DNA of 21,562 bases, taken from contig CBCXVS010000113.1 of the NCBI GenBank assembly GCA_965178525.1, forward strand, positions 1-21,562. The letters are read 5' to 3'. The first letter of the stretch is position 1. Every line of letters begins with the position of its first letter. Below are positions 13,970-21,440 of the stretch, piece by piece. The notes below the pieces were generated by a model that worked only from the letters and a program-made list of their open reading frames with translations, was not told where the DNA came from and did not search any database. A program made the position numbers and the translations under genes. Source of the stretch: CBCXVS01 sp965178525 (GTDB taxonomy: Bacteria; Tectomicrobia; Entotheonellia; Entotheonellales; Entotheonellaceae).

Positions 13970-14985
13970 GCAAGCATTGGCATATCACGTTTCTCGTGTG
14001 GGTCATTATGGGGACGGGAATTGCGCCACTGTATGTGGCGTCTGATCGCGCGGCCGCAGCCGACTCTGCCCACGTGCAGCAGGGGCAGGGAGAGGTGACG
14101 TCCCAGGTGATCGCCTGCAGTCCTGATAAACCTGTGGTGCGCTATGGGAAAGGGGTGCGCTTGCGGGTGTGGGCGGCGGCTGCATCGGCACAGCCGCTGC
14201 ACTATGGCTGGACAGCGACGGGCGGCCGCCTGCAGGAGCATGGCACGGAAGCTCAGTGGGATTTTACGGATGTGAGACCAGGGCCATACGCGGCGACCGT
14301 GCGCGTCAGTAATGCCCGGGGCGCAGTCGCCGAGTGTGTGATGCAGGTCATTGTGAAGACCCCCTTGCGCGCTCGTCGCTCACGGGAAACCGGCCGCTCT
14401 TTGTTGACGCCGGATCAAAATGAGTCGGAGGGCTATGGCCTCTATAGCTATGTCTTATTGGGAACGCCGCCGACCGAGCATGCGAGGGCACAGTATCTGG
14501 AAACCGTGAGGGCGTATTTACAACTGATCGTGGATATCACCCGCCTGGTCGAGTACGTACCGCATCGTGAGCTGAATGTGACCTATATGCCGGTGACACA
14601 ACCACCTGCGGGACAGAGCGTCGCCAAGGCATCGGCTGAGTGGCTGCTGCAACACTATGACTATGCCCGGGCTCGCGTCCTCCTCCATGCGCTGCCAGGT
14701 AACCTGAGGGGCGGGCCATATATTGTGTCGACGCTCAAACCTCTGGATGTGGCTGGGAATATGCCGGATCGCTATCTCTTACAAGATCTCTCGTCCGTTC
14801 TGCCGCATCTGATCTCCTTGTGGATCAAGGAGTTTATGAATCAAGCCGCACAAGAACGGTTTTGGGAGCCAAAGACCGCGGCGCGATTGACCCTGAAACT
14901 CCGCACCACGATTGGGGTGCTAGCGGAAGGCTTACCTGAACTCCACGCCTCGCTGCAGCAGCTCATCGCCTGGGTACCTGGATAG
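13966..14985 (+). CDS. Exported protein with Ig/PKD-like domain, coupled to TIR gene
   Basis: I do not recognise the full family. The start is GTG at 13966, which overlaps the TIR stop codon (GTGA) and has GGAG six bases upstream, so translation is coupled. The frame also runs back to an ATG at 13900 inside the TIR gene, which is less likely. The 339-aa product has a signal peptide (about 1-33), then one Ig/PKD-like beta-sandwich (about 47-131: VVRYGKGVRLRV, YGWTATGG, YAATVRVSNARGAVAECVMQV) with Cys51 and Cys124 placed for a disulfide. A mostly helical domain of about 200 residues follows, containing GYGLYSYVLLG (157-167). It is probably periplasmic, where it could meet the exported caspase or act as a ligand sensor for the TIR protein. 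The gene ends 13 bp from the convergent MFS gene. Confidence 0.75.
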   Translation: MSKHWHITFLVWVIMGTGIAPLYVASDRAAAADSAHVQQGQGEVTSQVIACSPDKPVVRYGKGVRLRVWAAAASAQPLHYGWTATGGRLQEHGTEAQWDFTDVRPGPYAATVRVSNARGAVAECVMQVIVKTPLRARRSRETGRSLLTPDQNESEGYGLYSYVLLGTPPTEHARAQYLETVRAYLQLIVDITRLVEYVPHRELNVTYMPVTQPPAGQSVAKASAEWLLQHYDYARARVLLHALPGNLRGGPYIVSTLKPLDVAGNMPDRYLLQDLSSVLPHLISLWIKEFMNQAAQERFWEPKTAARLTLKLRTTIGVLAEGLPELHASLQQLIAWVPG

Positions 14986-14998
14986 CGTTTCTGGCTGC

Positions 14999-16339
14999 TT
15001 ACACCTCGACGGCCTCGGCGGGCTGGGCCGCTTCCGCCGCCTCGGCGGCTTCTCGTTCCGCTTTGGCCTGCTCCCCTTGCGTCAGGAGATCCATCGCCAA
15101 AAGGGAAGAGACAATCCCGGCGCCAAAACTGATCAGCCAGGACGTGACATAGCTCTGGGACACGTCGTAGAGATAGCCGCCGAGAAAACCGCCCACCGCC
15201 ATGCCTACCATGGCAAAGCAGTTCTGCCCCGAATACCCCGGTCCGAACAGCCGGATGCCGTATAATTCGCGTGCGACCACACCATATTGCGTGCCGACGC
15301 CGCCATAGCCAAACCCCCAGGCTAGCGCGTAGAGGAAAAAGATCGCCGGATCTTGGGTATTGACCAACCACAGGATAAAGGCGCCCTGCATAAACAGGGT
15401 CATCATCAACGTCAGCCGCGCGCCATGCCGGTCCGCAAAGAAGCCCCAGAAGATCCGGCCGACGACGGAGGAGATACCCATAATCGCCAGCACCCAGGAC
15501 GAGGCAAAGGCCGACAGACCCGAGGCCTGCGCAAAGCCCACGATGTGCACCAAGGGGACCGAGTGGCACATACAGCAGAAAAAGTTGACGAACGAGAGCG
15601 TCCAAAAGCCTTGGTGACGCAAGACACGGCCCCACATCGAGCCCACGGAATGGGATGGCGGCGCGGCGCTGGCCTTGGCCGTGTTCTGGGGCGATGGTGT
15701 CGGCGGCGAGGTGGGATTGCCGCCGTAGGGGGTTAAACCCATGTCATGCGGGTGATTGCGCATGAAGATGCAGGCGAGACTCAGGAAGGCGGTCATGGTG
15801 ATGCTAATGGCGACAAAAGCCGTCTGCCAGTCCCACCGGAGAATCACCCAGGTGACGAGCGGTGAAAAGATGAATGGACCCAGGCCATTGCCGGACATCG
15901 TCAGCCCCATGGCCATACCGCGCCGTTTCTCGAACCAGCGTGTCACCATGGCGGTCGTCGTGATGAAAAAAGCACTGCGGCCCAAGGCGGCGACAAAACC
16001 GTACCATAAATAAAACCCCGCGATCGAGGTCACCGTGCTCGTCATATAGATGCCGACGCCATGCACAATGATCCCGGTCAGGAAAAGGGCGCGTAAACTG
16101 CAGCGATGCATGAGCGAGCCGACCACCAGAATACCTAAGCCACTGATGATCGAAGAAATGGCATAGGTAAAAGACAGGGCACTATGCGACCAGCCCATAT
16201 CCTCGACTAGGGGATTAATAAAAATGCCGAAGGCCATCATCGTGCCGGAGGCCATCATGGTCGTGAAAAAACAGGTCGCAAGGATAATCCAGCCGTAGAA
16301 GAACCGTGGCGCCGTCGCCGAGAGTGTGGAGGTCATCAT
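14999..16339 (-). CDS. MFS transporter, oxalate/formate antiporter or monocarboxylate type
   Basis: This is an inner-membrane major facilitator superfamily carrier with about 12 hydrophobic segments. It opens with RFFYGWIILATCFFTTMMASG, typical of the oxalate/formate and monocarboxylate branch, and has the cytoplasmic-loop motif RWFEKRRGMAMGLTMSG. The loop between the two halves (about 205-235) is Pro/Ser/Thr-rich, and the C-terminus is an Ala/Glu-rich tail. The ATG at 16339 is used (446 aa) because AGGA lies 5 bases before it; the ATG at 16345 overlaps that SD. A truncated amidohydrolase lies 57 bp upstream on the same strand and may once have shared its transcript. The substrate is probably a small organic acid, but it is not fixed by the sequence. 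Confidence 0.88.
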   Translation of the reverse strand: MMTSTLSATAPRFFYGWIILATCFFTTMMASGTMMAFGIFINPLVEDMGWSHSALSFTYAISSIISGLGILVVGSLMHRCSLRALFLTGIIVHGVGIYMTSTVTSIAGFYLWYGFVAALGRSAFFITTTAMVTRWFEKRRGMAMGLTMSGNGLGPFIFSPLVTWVILRWDWQTAFVAISITMTAFLSLACIFMRNHPHDMGLTPYGGNPTSPPTPSPQNTAKASAAPPSHSVGSMWGRVLRHQGFWTLSFVNFFCCMCHSVPLVHIVGFAQASGLSAFASSWVLAIMGISSVVGRIFWGFFADRHGARLTLMMTLFMQGAFILWLVNTQDPAIFFLYALAWGFGYGGVGTQYGVVARELYGIRLFGPGYSGQNCFAMVGMAVGGFLGGYLYDVSQSYVTSWLISFGAGIVSSLLAMDLLTQGEQAKAEREAAEAAEAAQPAEAVEV

Positions 16340-16395
16340 GCGCATCCTAGTCTGTGCAAGAGTGGGGTGGTGTATGGACTGCTCTACACACCATA

Positions 16396-16698
16396 CTACT
16401 GTATACCTATCGTTTGCAATGCGAATTCCACCGGCGATCCATCCATCACATGGCTACGGGCGACCACGAGCCGCGTGTTGGCCAGGTCGCGAATGTCCTG
16501 CAGCGGATTGCCCCGCACGGCTAACAGGTCCGCCGCCTTGCCCGGCGCCAGGACGCCCAGGTCATGGCGGCCCAGAGCCTCGGCCGCCACGGAGGTGGCG
16601 ACGATCGTATCGCCGTCGATCATCACGTAGGCGTGTTCGACGGCTCGCTCGGCCACATCGTCAAACACTCGACTCGCTTTCAGCAGTATGGATTCCAT
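16396..16698 (-). pseudogene. Amidohydrolase with internal deletion, N- and C-terminal ends fused
   Basis: The 100-aa frame joins two separated parts of an imidazolonepropionase-like amidohydrolase. The N-terminal strand cap is ILLKASRVFDDV...VMIDGDTIVAT (about 4-35). The C-terminal end is AAEALGRHDLGVLAPGKAADL...NPLQDIRDL...VVARSHVMDG (about 38-87). The whole TIM-barrel core, about 280-320 residues in relatives, with the HxH, carboxylated Lys, His and Asp metal ligands, is absent. The junction (about residue 35-38) is in frame, so a short protein could still be made but cannot be an amidohydrolase. The ribosome-binding site is weak. Length and missing ligands are seen; deletion from a full gene is inference. 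Confidence 0.8.
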
Positions 16699-16875
16699 GG
16701 GCGGTTCTCACTTTCGGCTCGGGTTGCCGTCAGCTTCCTCGTCTATCGGCCCTAGAAGAACCTGACGTTTTTGTCATGGACAACGCGTGACGTTGCTCCG
16801 ATAAGACGCATAAGATACGTCTACGCATCTGATCCGGAACAAAAGAATAAAACGGATATCGCGTAAGGATCGAAG

Positions 16876-17820
16876 ATGAAGCCAGACCTCACAGCACGTA
16901 TACGAAAGCACATGATTTCACCTATACTGGAAAAAAATTATTATATTGCCAAAGCATTCCAGTATAGGTGTTTTTATTTTGATCATTTTCAAGGCAAACA
17001 ACCCGTCATTGTCTATCAAATGGGAAAAGTCGGTTCATCAACGATGGCCAATTCACTCAGAAAAATCGCAAAATCAGATATGTCTATTTATCATGTGCAT
17101 TACCTCAATACAGAAGACATCAATCATTCAAATAAAAATTATTACGGTAAATATGCTCATTTTTTCAGAAGACCATTTCCCAAGAAAAGCAGTCATCTTT
17201 TACAAAGCCAATACTTAATTAGACAAATAAATAAAAGACAAAAAAATAGAAAGCGGAAGATCGTCACACTTGTAAGAGATCCCGTTGCTCGAAATATTTC
17301 TTCGTTCTTTCAGCTCATTGACTTCTTGTTACCAAGTTTTTATGAGCAGTATCGCAATCATACAATAAAGATTGAAGAGTTAATACAGATTTACCTAGAA
17401 AGATTTGGAGAACATCATGTCCCTTTAGAATGGATTGATAAAAAATTAAAACCCGTATTTGGGATCGATGTTTTTGCAAGCGATTTCTCAACATCGAAAG
17501 GATATCATATATACAAAGGAGACGATGCTGAGATTTTGCTCTTTCGATTAGAAAATCTTAACGAGTGTGCACCGGATGCTTTCCGGGAATTCCTTAACAT
17601 TGAACACTTCACTCCATTTAAAGAGAATGTTGCGAGTGAAAAGGCCTACCACAATATCTATAGAGAGTTTATAAACGCGTTAGTGTTACCTGAGGCTTAT
17701 CTTAATATGATGTATACATCAAAGTACGTTCGGCATTTCTATATTGAAGAAGAAATTGAAGCCTTTTGGGCAAAGTGGCATAAACAGGATGCGCTCGTTC
17801 CCTGCTCTATAGAGCCTTAA
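16876..17820 (+). CDS. Sulfotransferase-like protein, AT-rich, probably acquired
   Basis: This is a 314-aa sulfotransferase-family protein of the capsular-polysaccharide type, predicted to transfer sulfate from PAPS to a sugar or other hydroxyl. The 5'-phosphosulfate loop is YQMGKVGSSTM (47-57) and the 3'-phosphate site is VTLVRDPVARNISSFFQ (130-146). No signal peptide or transmembrane segment is seen. The ATG at 16876 follows AAGGA with 6 bases. GC is far below that of its neighbours: two 60-base lines counted by hand give 40% and 32%, against 73% for a line of recQ. Its Lys/Asn/Ile-rich composition fits this, so horizontal transfer is likely. It is alone, with decayed genes on both sides. 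Confidence 0.82.
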   Translation: MKPDLTARIRKHMISPILEKNYYIAKAFQYRCFYFDHFQGKQPVIVYQMGKVGSSTMANSLRKIAKSDMSIYHVHYLNTEDINHSNKNYYGKYAHFFRRPFPKKSSHLLQSQYLIRQINKRQKNRKRKIVTLVRDPVARNISSFFQLIDFLLPSFYEQYRNHTIKIEELIQIYLERFGEHHVPLEWIDKKLKPVFGIDVFASDFSTSKGYHIYKGDDAEILLFRLENLNECAPDAFREFLNIEHFTPFKENVASEKAYHNIYREFINALVLPEAYLNMMYTSKYVRHFYIEEEIEAFWAKWHKQDALVPCSIEP

Positions 17821-17892
17821 GTACCTGGACAGCATTGCCTTGATACATTTCTCCAGCGGAAACATATAAATTTAATTTTGTTTCGGTACTTA
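17818..17892. repeat. 8-bp inverted repeat spanning the 3' border of the sulfotransferase gene
   Basis: TAAGTACC (17818-17825), which contains the sulfotransferase stop codon, is the exact reverse complement of GGTACTTA (17885-17892). The 59 bases between are AT-rich and include a smaller stem, CTGGA with TCCAG. It may be a 3' mRNA structure or mark the edge of the AT-rich insert. No matching copy was seen at the 5' side. Confidence 0.35.
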
Positions 17893-17932
17893 CAACATGT
17901 GGCACAGAACAAAGCGAGGCTCGGGGATATCG

Positions 17933-18098
17933 TCAGGTTGAAGACGACGCATTCGCCGCAAAATGCGGCATCACCTCCCGCGCGAAGCGCTCCATCACGC
18001 CTGGTCTCAGCGTGCCGATACCCGCCAAAACTGAAGTAGAGAATCACCTCCTCACTGCCCGCCTCTTCAACCTCCGGCATGCCGGGTACGATAGCCAT
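17933..18098 (-). pseudogene. C-terminal remnant of a luciferase-like monooxygenase, frameshifted
   Basis: From an ATG at 18098, preceded by AAGGAG at 7 bases, the minus strand encodes MAIVPGMPEVEEAG and then SEEVILYFSFGGYRHAET. The latter matches the penultimate strand region of luciferase-like flavin monooxygenases. The match continues in another frame as VMERFAREVMPHFAAN with a stop at 17935-17933, so one base has been gained or lost near 17995-18005. The intact paralogue in this window ends with a similar ARYVMPHF segment. The FMN-binding barrel (about 300 residues) is missing although the start and ribosome-binding site remain, so the gene looks internally deleted and then frameshifted. 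Without the shift correction the frame runs on to 17817 through unrelated sequence. Confidence 0.72.
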
Positions 18099-18123
18099 AT
18101 CATACTCCTTTCTGCAATCCGGG

Positions 18124-18136
18124 TGTGTGCCACACA
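18124..18136. promoter_or_regulatory. Palindrome TGTGTG-C-CACACA between divergent genes
   Basis: A perfect 6-bp inverted repeat with a one-base centre lies 26 bp upstream of the monooxygenase-remnant start (18098, minus) and 65 bp before the membrane-protein gene (18201, plus). It could be an operator shared by the divergent pair. No regulator is encoded nearby and no clear promoter accompanies it. Confidence 0.3.
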
Positions 18137-18200
18137 AAATGACCCTATCATACTGGCGGTGTGCGTGCAAAGGCGGGCGCGTTGTTGAGGTGGAGACCGC

Positions 18201-18671
18201 ATGGAAAACGTGGAAAGCTGGCTACGACAGATGGTTACGGATTTTTTTTATCCGGCCCTGGCTATCGGCATCCTGATTTATATCGGTGTGGCCATCATCG
18301 CGATTGTACGACGATCGAGCGGGGCGAGCGCCATTCGCCGTCTGGTCGGTGCGCTGTTGCCTGTGATCATCTTAATCTTCGCGATGGTAGCTGAAAGCGA
18401 ACGATCTTTCCCTCTCACGTCCTATATCGCACGCATTGAATTTTGGTATGATATGGGGCTTGGCGTCATGATTGGCGCGACCGCATTTTTATTGAGAAAA
18501 CTGTTATCTCGGCGGAACGCGGATCGGATTGCATCATTAGATACCTTATTTTTGTCTGCGCTAGGCGTCTTCATTTTATATTTCATCATACAAAATGCCT
18601 TGTGGATTTTGGCGCCCATCTTATTCGGCATGGTGATATGTTTTGGGCTTTTCGTTATCCTCTTTGGCTAG
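18201..18671 (+). CDS. Small multi-spanning membrane protein, unknown function
   Basis: I do not recognise this family. The 156-aa product is very hydrophobic, with about five predicted membrane segments (about 16-36, 47-64, 82-98, 115-132 and 134-155). Positive clusters sit at RRSSGASAIRR (37-47) and RKLLSRRNADR (99-109), which should be cytoplasmic. It has no enzymatic motif. The ATG at 18201 follows GGAG at 5 bases. It stands alone between the monooxygenase remnant and the LLM operon. Downstream (18690-18720) is a short GC-rich direct repeat, GCGAAGGAC then GCGAAGG, in an otherwise featureless 132-bp gap. Confidence 0.75.
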   Translation: MENVESWLRQMVTDFFYPALAIGILIYIGVAIIAIVRRSSGASAIRRLVGALLPVIILIFAMVAESERSFPLTSYIARIEFWYDMGLGVMIGATAFLLRKLLSRRNADRIASLDTLFLSALGVFILYFIIQNALWILAPILFGMVICFGLFVILFG

Positions 18672-18803
18672 GTCAAGAATGGATCCGCGAAGGACGCGAA
18701 GGGGGGCTAAGGGGAGGAGAAGGCATGGGGATATGAGGAAATGTCACGCTCATGGTAGAATGATTCGCGCTACATCACCTATACCCTGAGGGAGGATGAG
18801 ACG

Positions 18804-19967
18804 ATGACCGCACCTGCCAGAATGAAATTTGGCGTGTTCATGGCGCCCTTCCATCGGCCCGGAGAAAATCCGACCCTGGCCCTGGAACGCGACCTGGAAC
18901 TGATCCAATGGCTCGATGTGCTGGGCTTTGACGAAGCCTACATTGGGGAACACCACAGCGCCGGCTGGGAGACGATCTGCTCGCCCGAAGTGTTTATGGC
19001 CACCGCCGCCGAGCGCACCCGGCGCATCCGGCTCGGCAGCGGCGTCATCAGTCTGCCTTATCACCATCCTTACATGGTGGCCAACCGCATGGTCTTGTTG
19101 GATCACTTGACCCGAGGCCGGGTCATCCTGGGCGTCGGGCCTGGCGCCTTGGCCTCCGACGCCCTGATGCTCGGCATCGACCCCGAGCGCCAACGCGACA
19201 TGATGGACGAATCCTTGGGGATCATCATCCGGCTGTTCGAGAGTACCGAACCCCTGACGTATGACAGCGACTGGTTTCAGCTCCATGAAGCCGTGCTGCA
19301 GCTCCGCCCCTATCAGCAGCCGTCGATTCCCATTGCCGTGGCCTCGGTGCAGTCCCCGGCGGGTGTACAAGTCGCCGGAAAGCATGGGGCATCGGTATTA
19401 TCGCTGAGTATCCCGCGCGATACCGTGCGGCAGACCAGCCTACAAGAGCTGTGGGCGATTGGTGAAGAGGCGGCGGAAGCGCACGGGCACACCCTCCGCC
19501 GGGAGGATTGGAGCCTGGTCGTCCCTGTGCATCTGGCGGAGAGCCGCCAAGAAGCCATCGAGGCCGTCCGGGTCGGCAGTGGCCGTGAAACGACGGAATA
19601 CTTCGGCCGCACGCTCGGACACCCGGTCCCGGATGTGCCTGCCAACCAGATTGTCGATTACATGGTCGAGCGCAACCAGTGGGTGATCGGCACGCCTGAC
19701 GACTGCATCGCCGCGATTGAACGCCTGCAAGAAATCAGCGGGGGCTTTGGCGGTTTCATGGTGCGGGTGGAGGACTGGGGACAGCGGGAAAAGGTGCTAC
19801 ACAGCTACGAACTGCTGGCTCGCTATGTGATGCCACATTTCCAGGGAACACTGCGCGGCATCAACGTCTCCAACCAATGGGCCAGTGATCGGAAGGAAGC
19901 CTTGCAGATGAACCGCCTGGCCGGCCTGAAGCGGGCGACCGATTCCTACTACGCGCACCGGGATTAG
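18804..19967 (+). CDS. LLM class flavin-dependent oxidoreductase
   Basis: This is a bacterial-luciferase-like (FMNH2-dependent) monooxygenase of 387 aa, full length for the limonene-monooxygenase-like branch. It shows the family start MKFGVFMAPFH, EAYIGEHHSAGWE with the conserved His pair, the loop LPYHHPYMVANRM, and the phosphate-binding region GRVILGVGPGALASDA. Near the C-terminus are IGTPDDCIAAIERL and LLARYVMPHF. The ATG at 18804 follows GGAGG with 8 bases. It is 65 bp upstream of an SDR gene on the same strand, and LLM plus SDR pairs are typical of catabolic clusters that oxidise cyclic or terpenoid-like substrates. The real substrate is not evident. It needs a flavin reductase from elsewhere. 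Confidence 0.92.
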   Translation: MTAPARMKFGVFMAPFHRPGENPTLALERDLELIQWLDVLGFDEAYIGEHHSAGWETICSPEVFMATAAERTRRIRLGSGVISLPYHHPYMVANRMVLLDHLTRGRVILGVGPGALASDALMLGIDPERQRDMMDESLGIIIRLFESTEPLTYDSDWFQLHEAVLQLRPYQQPSIPIAVASVQSPAGVQVAGKHGASVLSLSIPRDTVRQTSLQELWAIGEEAAEAHGHTLRREDWSLVVPVHLAESRQEAIEAVRVGSGRETTEYFGRTLGHPVPDVPANQIVDYMVERNQWVIGTPDDCIAAIERLQEISGGFGGFMVRVEDWGQREKVLHSYELLARYVMPHFQGTLRGINVSNQWASDRKEALQMNRLAGLKRATDSYYAHRD

Positions 19968-20032
19968 GGCCAAAGGGCGCTGTATCCTCGTGCTCCCCCG
20001 TTCACGCGATGGTCAAGAAGGGAGAAACGGAC

Positions 20033-20860
20033 GTGCTGGAAACGCTTCGCCTCGACGGAAAAACTGCCGTGATCACCGGTGCCGGCCGCGGCCTGGGCAA
20101 AGCCATGGCCAAAGCGCTGGCGCAAGCGGGAACGGATGTGGTATGCGCCGCCAGGACGCAGGCGCAAATCGACGAGACCGTGCGGGAAATCTGCGCCGCG
20201 GGCGGTCGCGCCATCGCCGTGTCGACCGATGTCACCGACTCGGCACAGGTGGACCATCTGGTGGCGACATGCGTGGACACGTACGGCAAAATTGATGTCA
20301 TGGTCGCCAATGCTGGTGGTGGCAGCTTGTCCCGTGGCCCCCGGGAATTTTGGGAATTTCCCGACGAGGCATTTGAGTCGGTGCTCGCCGCCAACTTGAA
20401 AAGCAACTTCTATTGTGACCGTGCCGCCGCCCGGTACATGGTGGAACGCGGCGTCGGGGGGGCGATCATCAACGTGGCCTCCGGCACGGCGCTACGCGGC
20501 AACCGGCACTTCGCCTATCCCACCGCTAAAGGCGGCACGATTTCCCTCACCAAATCGGCCGCCACTACTTTGGGACCTCACCACATCCGTGTCAATGTCA
20601 TCATCCCGGGCACGGTGCAAAAAGGCCCGCCGGCCAACGCCCAGGAAGCGGCCGACCACGAGCGGCGTGGCCAGATGGTACCCGTGCGCCGCCTAGGCGA
20701 ATGGTGGGAATTAGGACCGCTCTGTGTTTTCCTAGCGTCGGAGGCATCACGCTATGTCACCGGGCACAGCTTCATCATCGACGGTGGCGGCCTCGCTGGC
20801 GGCCTCGGCCCAACCGGCTTCGTGCCCCAGCACGAGTGGTCCGATGCAGGAGAGGCCTGA
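20033..20860 (+). CDS. Short-chain dehydrogenase/reductase (classical SDR)
   Basis: This is an NAD(P)-dependent oxidoreductase, cytoplasmic. With a GTG start at 20033 the product is 275 aa. The nucleotide motif is TGAGRGLG (15-22), then VANAGG (91-96), Ser150 in NVASGT, and the catalytic Y-P-T-A-K (Tyr162, Lys166), so the active site is complete. An Arg follows the second strand (CAARTQ), which suggests NADP preference. GTG 20033 is chosen because GGAG lies 8 bases before it, whereas the ATG at 20009 has no ribosome-binding site; that start would add 8 residues. It follows the LLM gene by 65 bp and overlaps the next start codon (ATGA), so the three are one operon. Confidence 0.93.
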   Translation: MLETLRLDGKTAVITGAGRGLGKAMAKALAQAGTDVVCAARTQAQIDETVREICAAGGRAIAVSTDVTDSAQVDHLVATCVDTYGKIDVMVANAGGGSLSRGPREFWEFPDEAFESVLAANLKSNFYCDRAAARYMVERGVGGAIINVASGTALRGNRHFAYPTAKGGTISLTKSAATTLGPHHIRVNVIIPGTVQKGPPANAQEAADHERRGQMVPVRRLGEWWELGPLCVFLASEASRYVTGHSFIIDGGGLAGGLGPTGFVPQHEWSDAGEA

Positions 20861-21440
20861 TGAACATCGATGTCACCCACTTCGACCTGACCGGCCGCAA
20901 CGCGGTGGTCTTAAGCGCCGAAACGCCTCCTGGTCAGGCCATTGCCCATGCCTACGAAGAAGCCGGCGGGACCGTCGCCCGTCTCCACACCCCGACAGCC
21001 GGCGACGTGCGGCAGGCCGTGACGTGCGCCGCCGCCGAACTCGGCGGTCTCCACATCCTCGCCAGCGCCCCGGACCGTTTCTTGGCCAAACCGGTCACCT
21101 CGATTACAGCCGACGAGTTGGCACAGGTCATGACCGCCAACTACACCACTCAATTTTACGCCTGCCAAGCCGCGATCGACGTGATGCTGCAGCAAGGTGC
21201 CGGCGGCAACATCGTCCTCATCACACATGTGTTAGGCCAACGCGGCGTTGCCAACTCCAGTGTGTATTCCGCCGCCCACGGCGCCGTGCACAACCTGATC
21301 CGTGCCCTTTCACCATCACCAAGCGCCCTGGCGTCCCCGAAGACATCGGCCCCATTGCTGTCTGGCTCGCCGGCACGGGCGTTGGTTTTGTCACCGGCCA
21401 GATCTTCCCCGTCGACGGCGGCTTAACCCAGCATCTTTAG
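20860..21440 (+). pseudogene. Second SDR with internal deletion and frameshift
   Basis: The start ATG at 20860 overlaps the stop of the upstream SDR (ATGA) and follows AGGAG by 7 bases. The first frame gives an SDR-like N-terminus (FDLTGRNAVVLSAETPPGQA to VYSAAHGAVHNLIRAL, about 149 aa). The SDR C-terminus then appears in another frame from 21309: ITKRPGVPEDIGPIAVWLAG, then TGQIFPVDGGLTQHL and a stop at 21438-21440. About 45 residues between NLIRAL and ITKRPG, normally including the RVN..PG segment, are absent. Uncorrected, the first frame runs to 21426 with unrelated residues. The nucleotide loop is degenerate (SAETPPGQ) and the catalytic Lys is His (YSAAH), so the ancestor may already have been a divergent SDR. 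Confidence 0.8.

Noticed and set aside
9983..14985. Naming the caspase/TIR cluster a Thoeris system
   Set aside because: The caspase is predicted to be exported and carries Sel1 repeats, the TIR protein is membrane-anchored, and two extra envelope genes are present; the architecture does not match a described type.
16372..16396. GTATGG/CCATAC inverted repeat between the amidohydrolase remnant and the MFS gene as a terminator
   Set aside because: Only 6 bp with a 13-base loop and no T-run on the minus strand; such repeats are expected by chance.
17817..18170. 117-codon minus-strand frame taken as an intact protein
   Set aside because: Its middle matches an LLM C-terminus only up to a frameshift; the rest is unrelated, Cys-rich translation of non-coding sequence.
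18750..19385. 211-codon minus-strand frame over the LLM gene
   Set aside because: It is a shadow of the well-supported monooxygenase on the plus strand.
20701..21426. 241-codon frame as one intact SDR
   Set aside because: Its first part is an out-of-frame reading of the upstream SDR, and its last part is out of frame with the SDR C-terminus seen from 21309.
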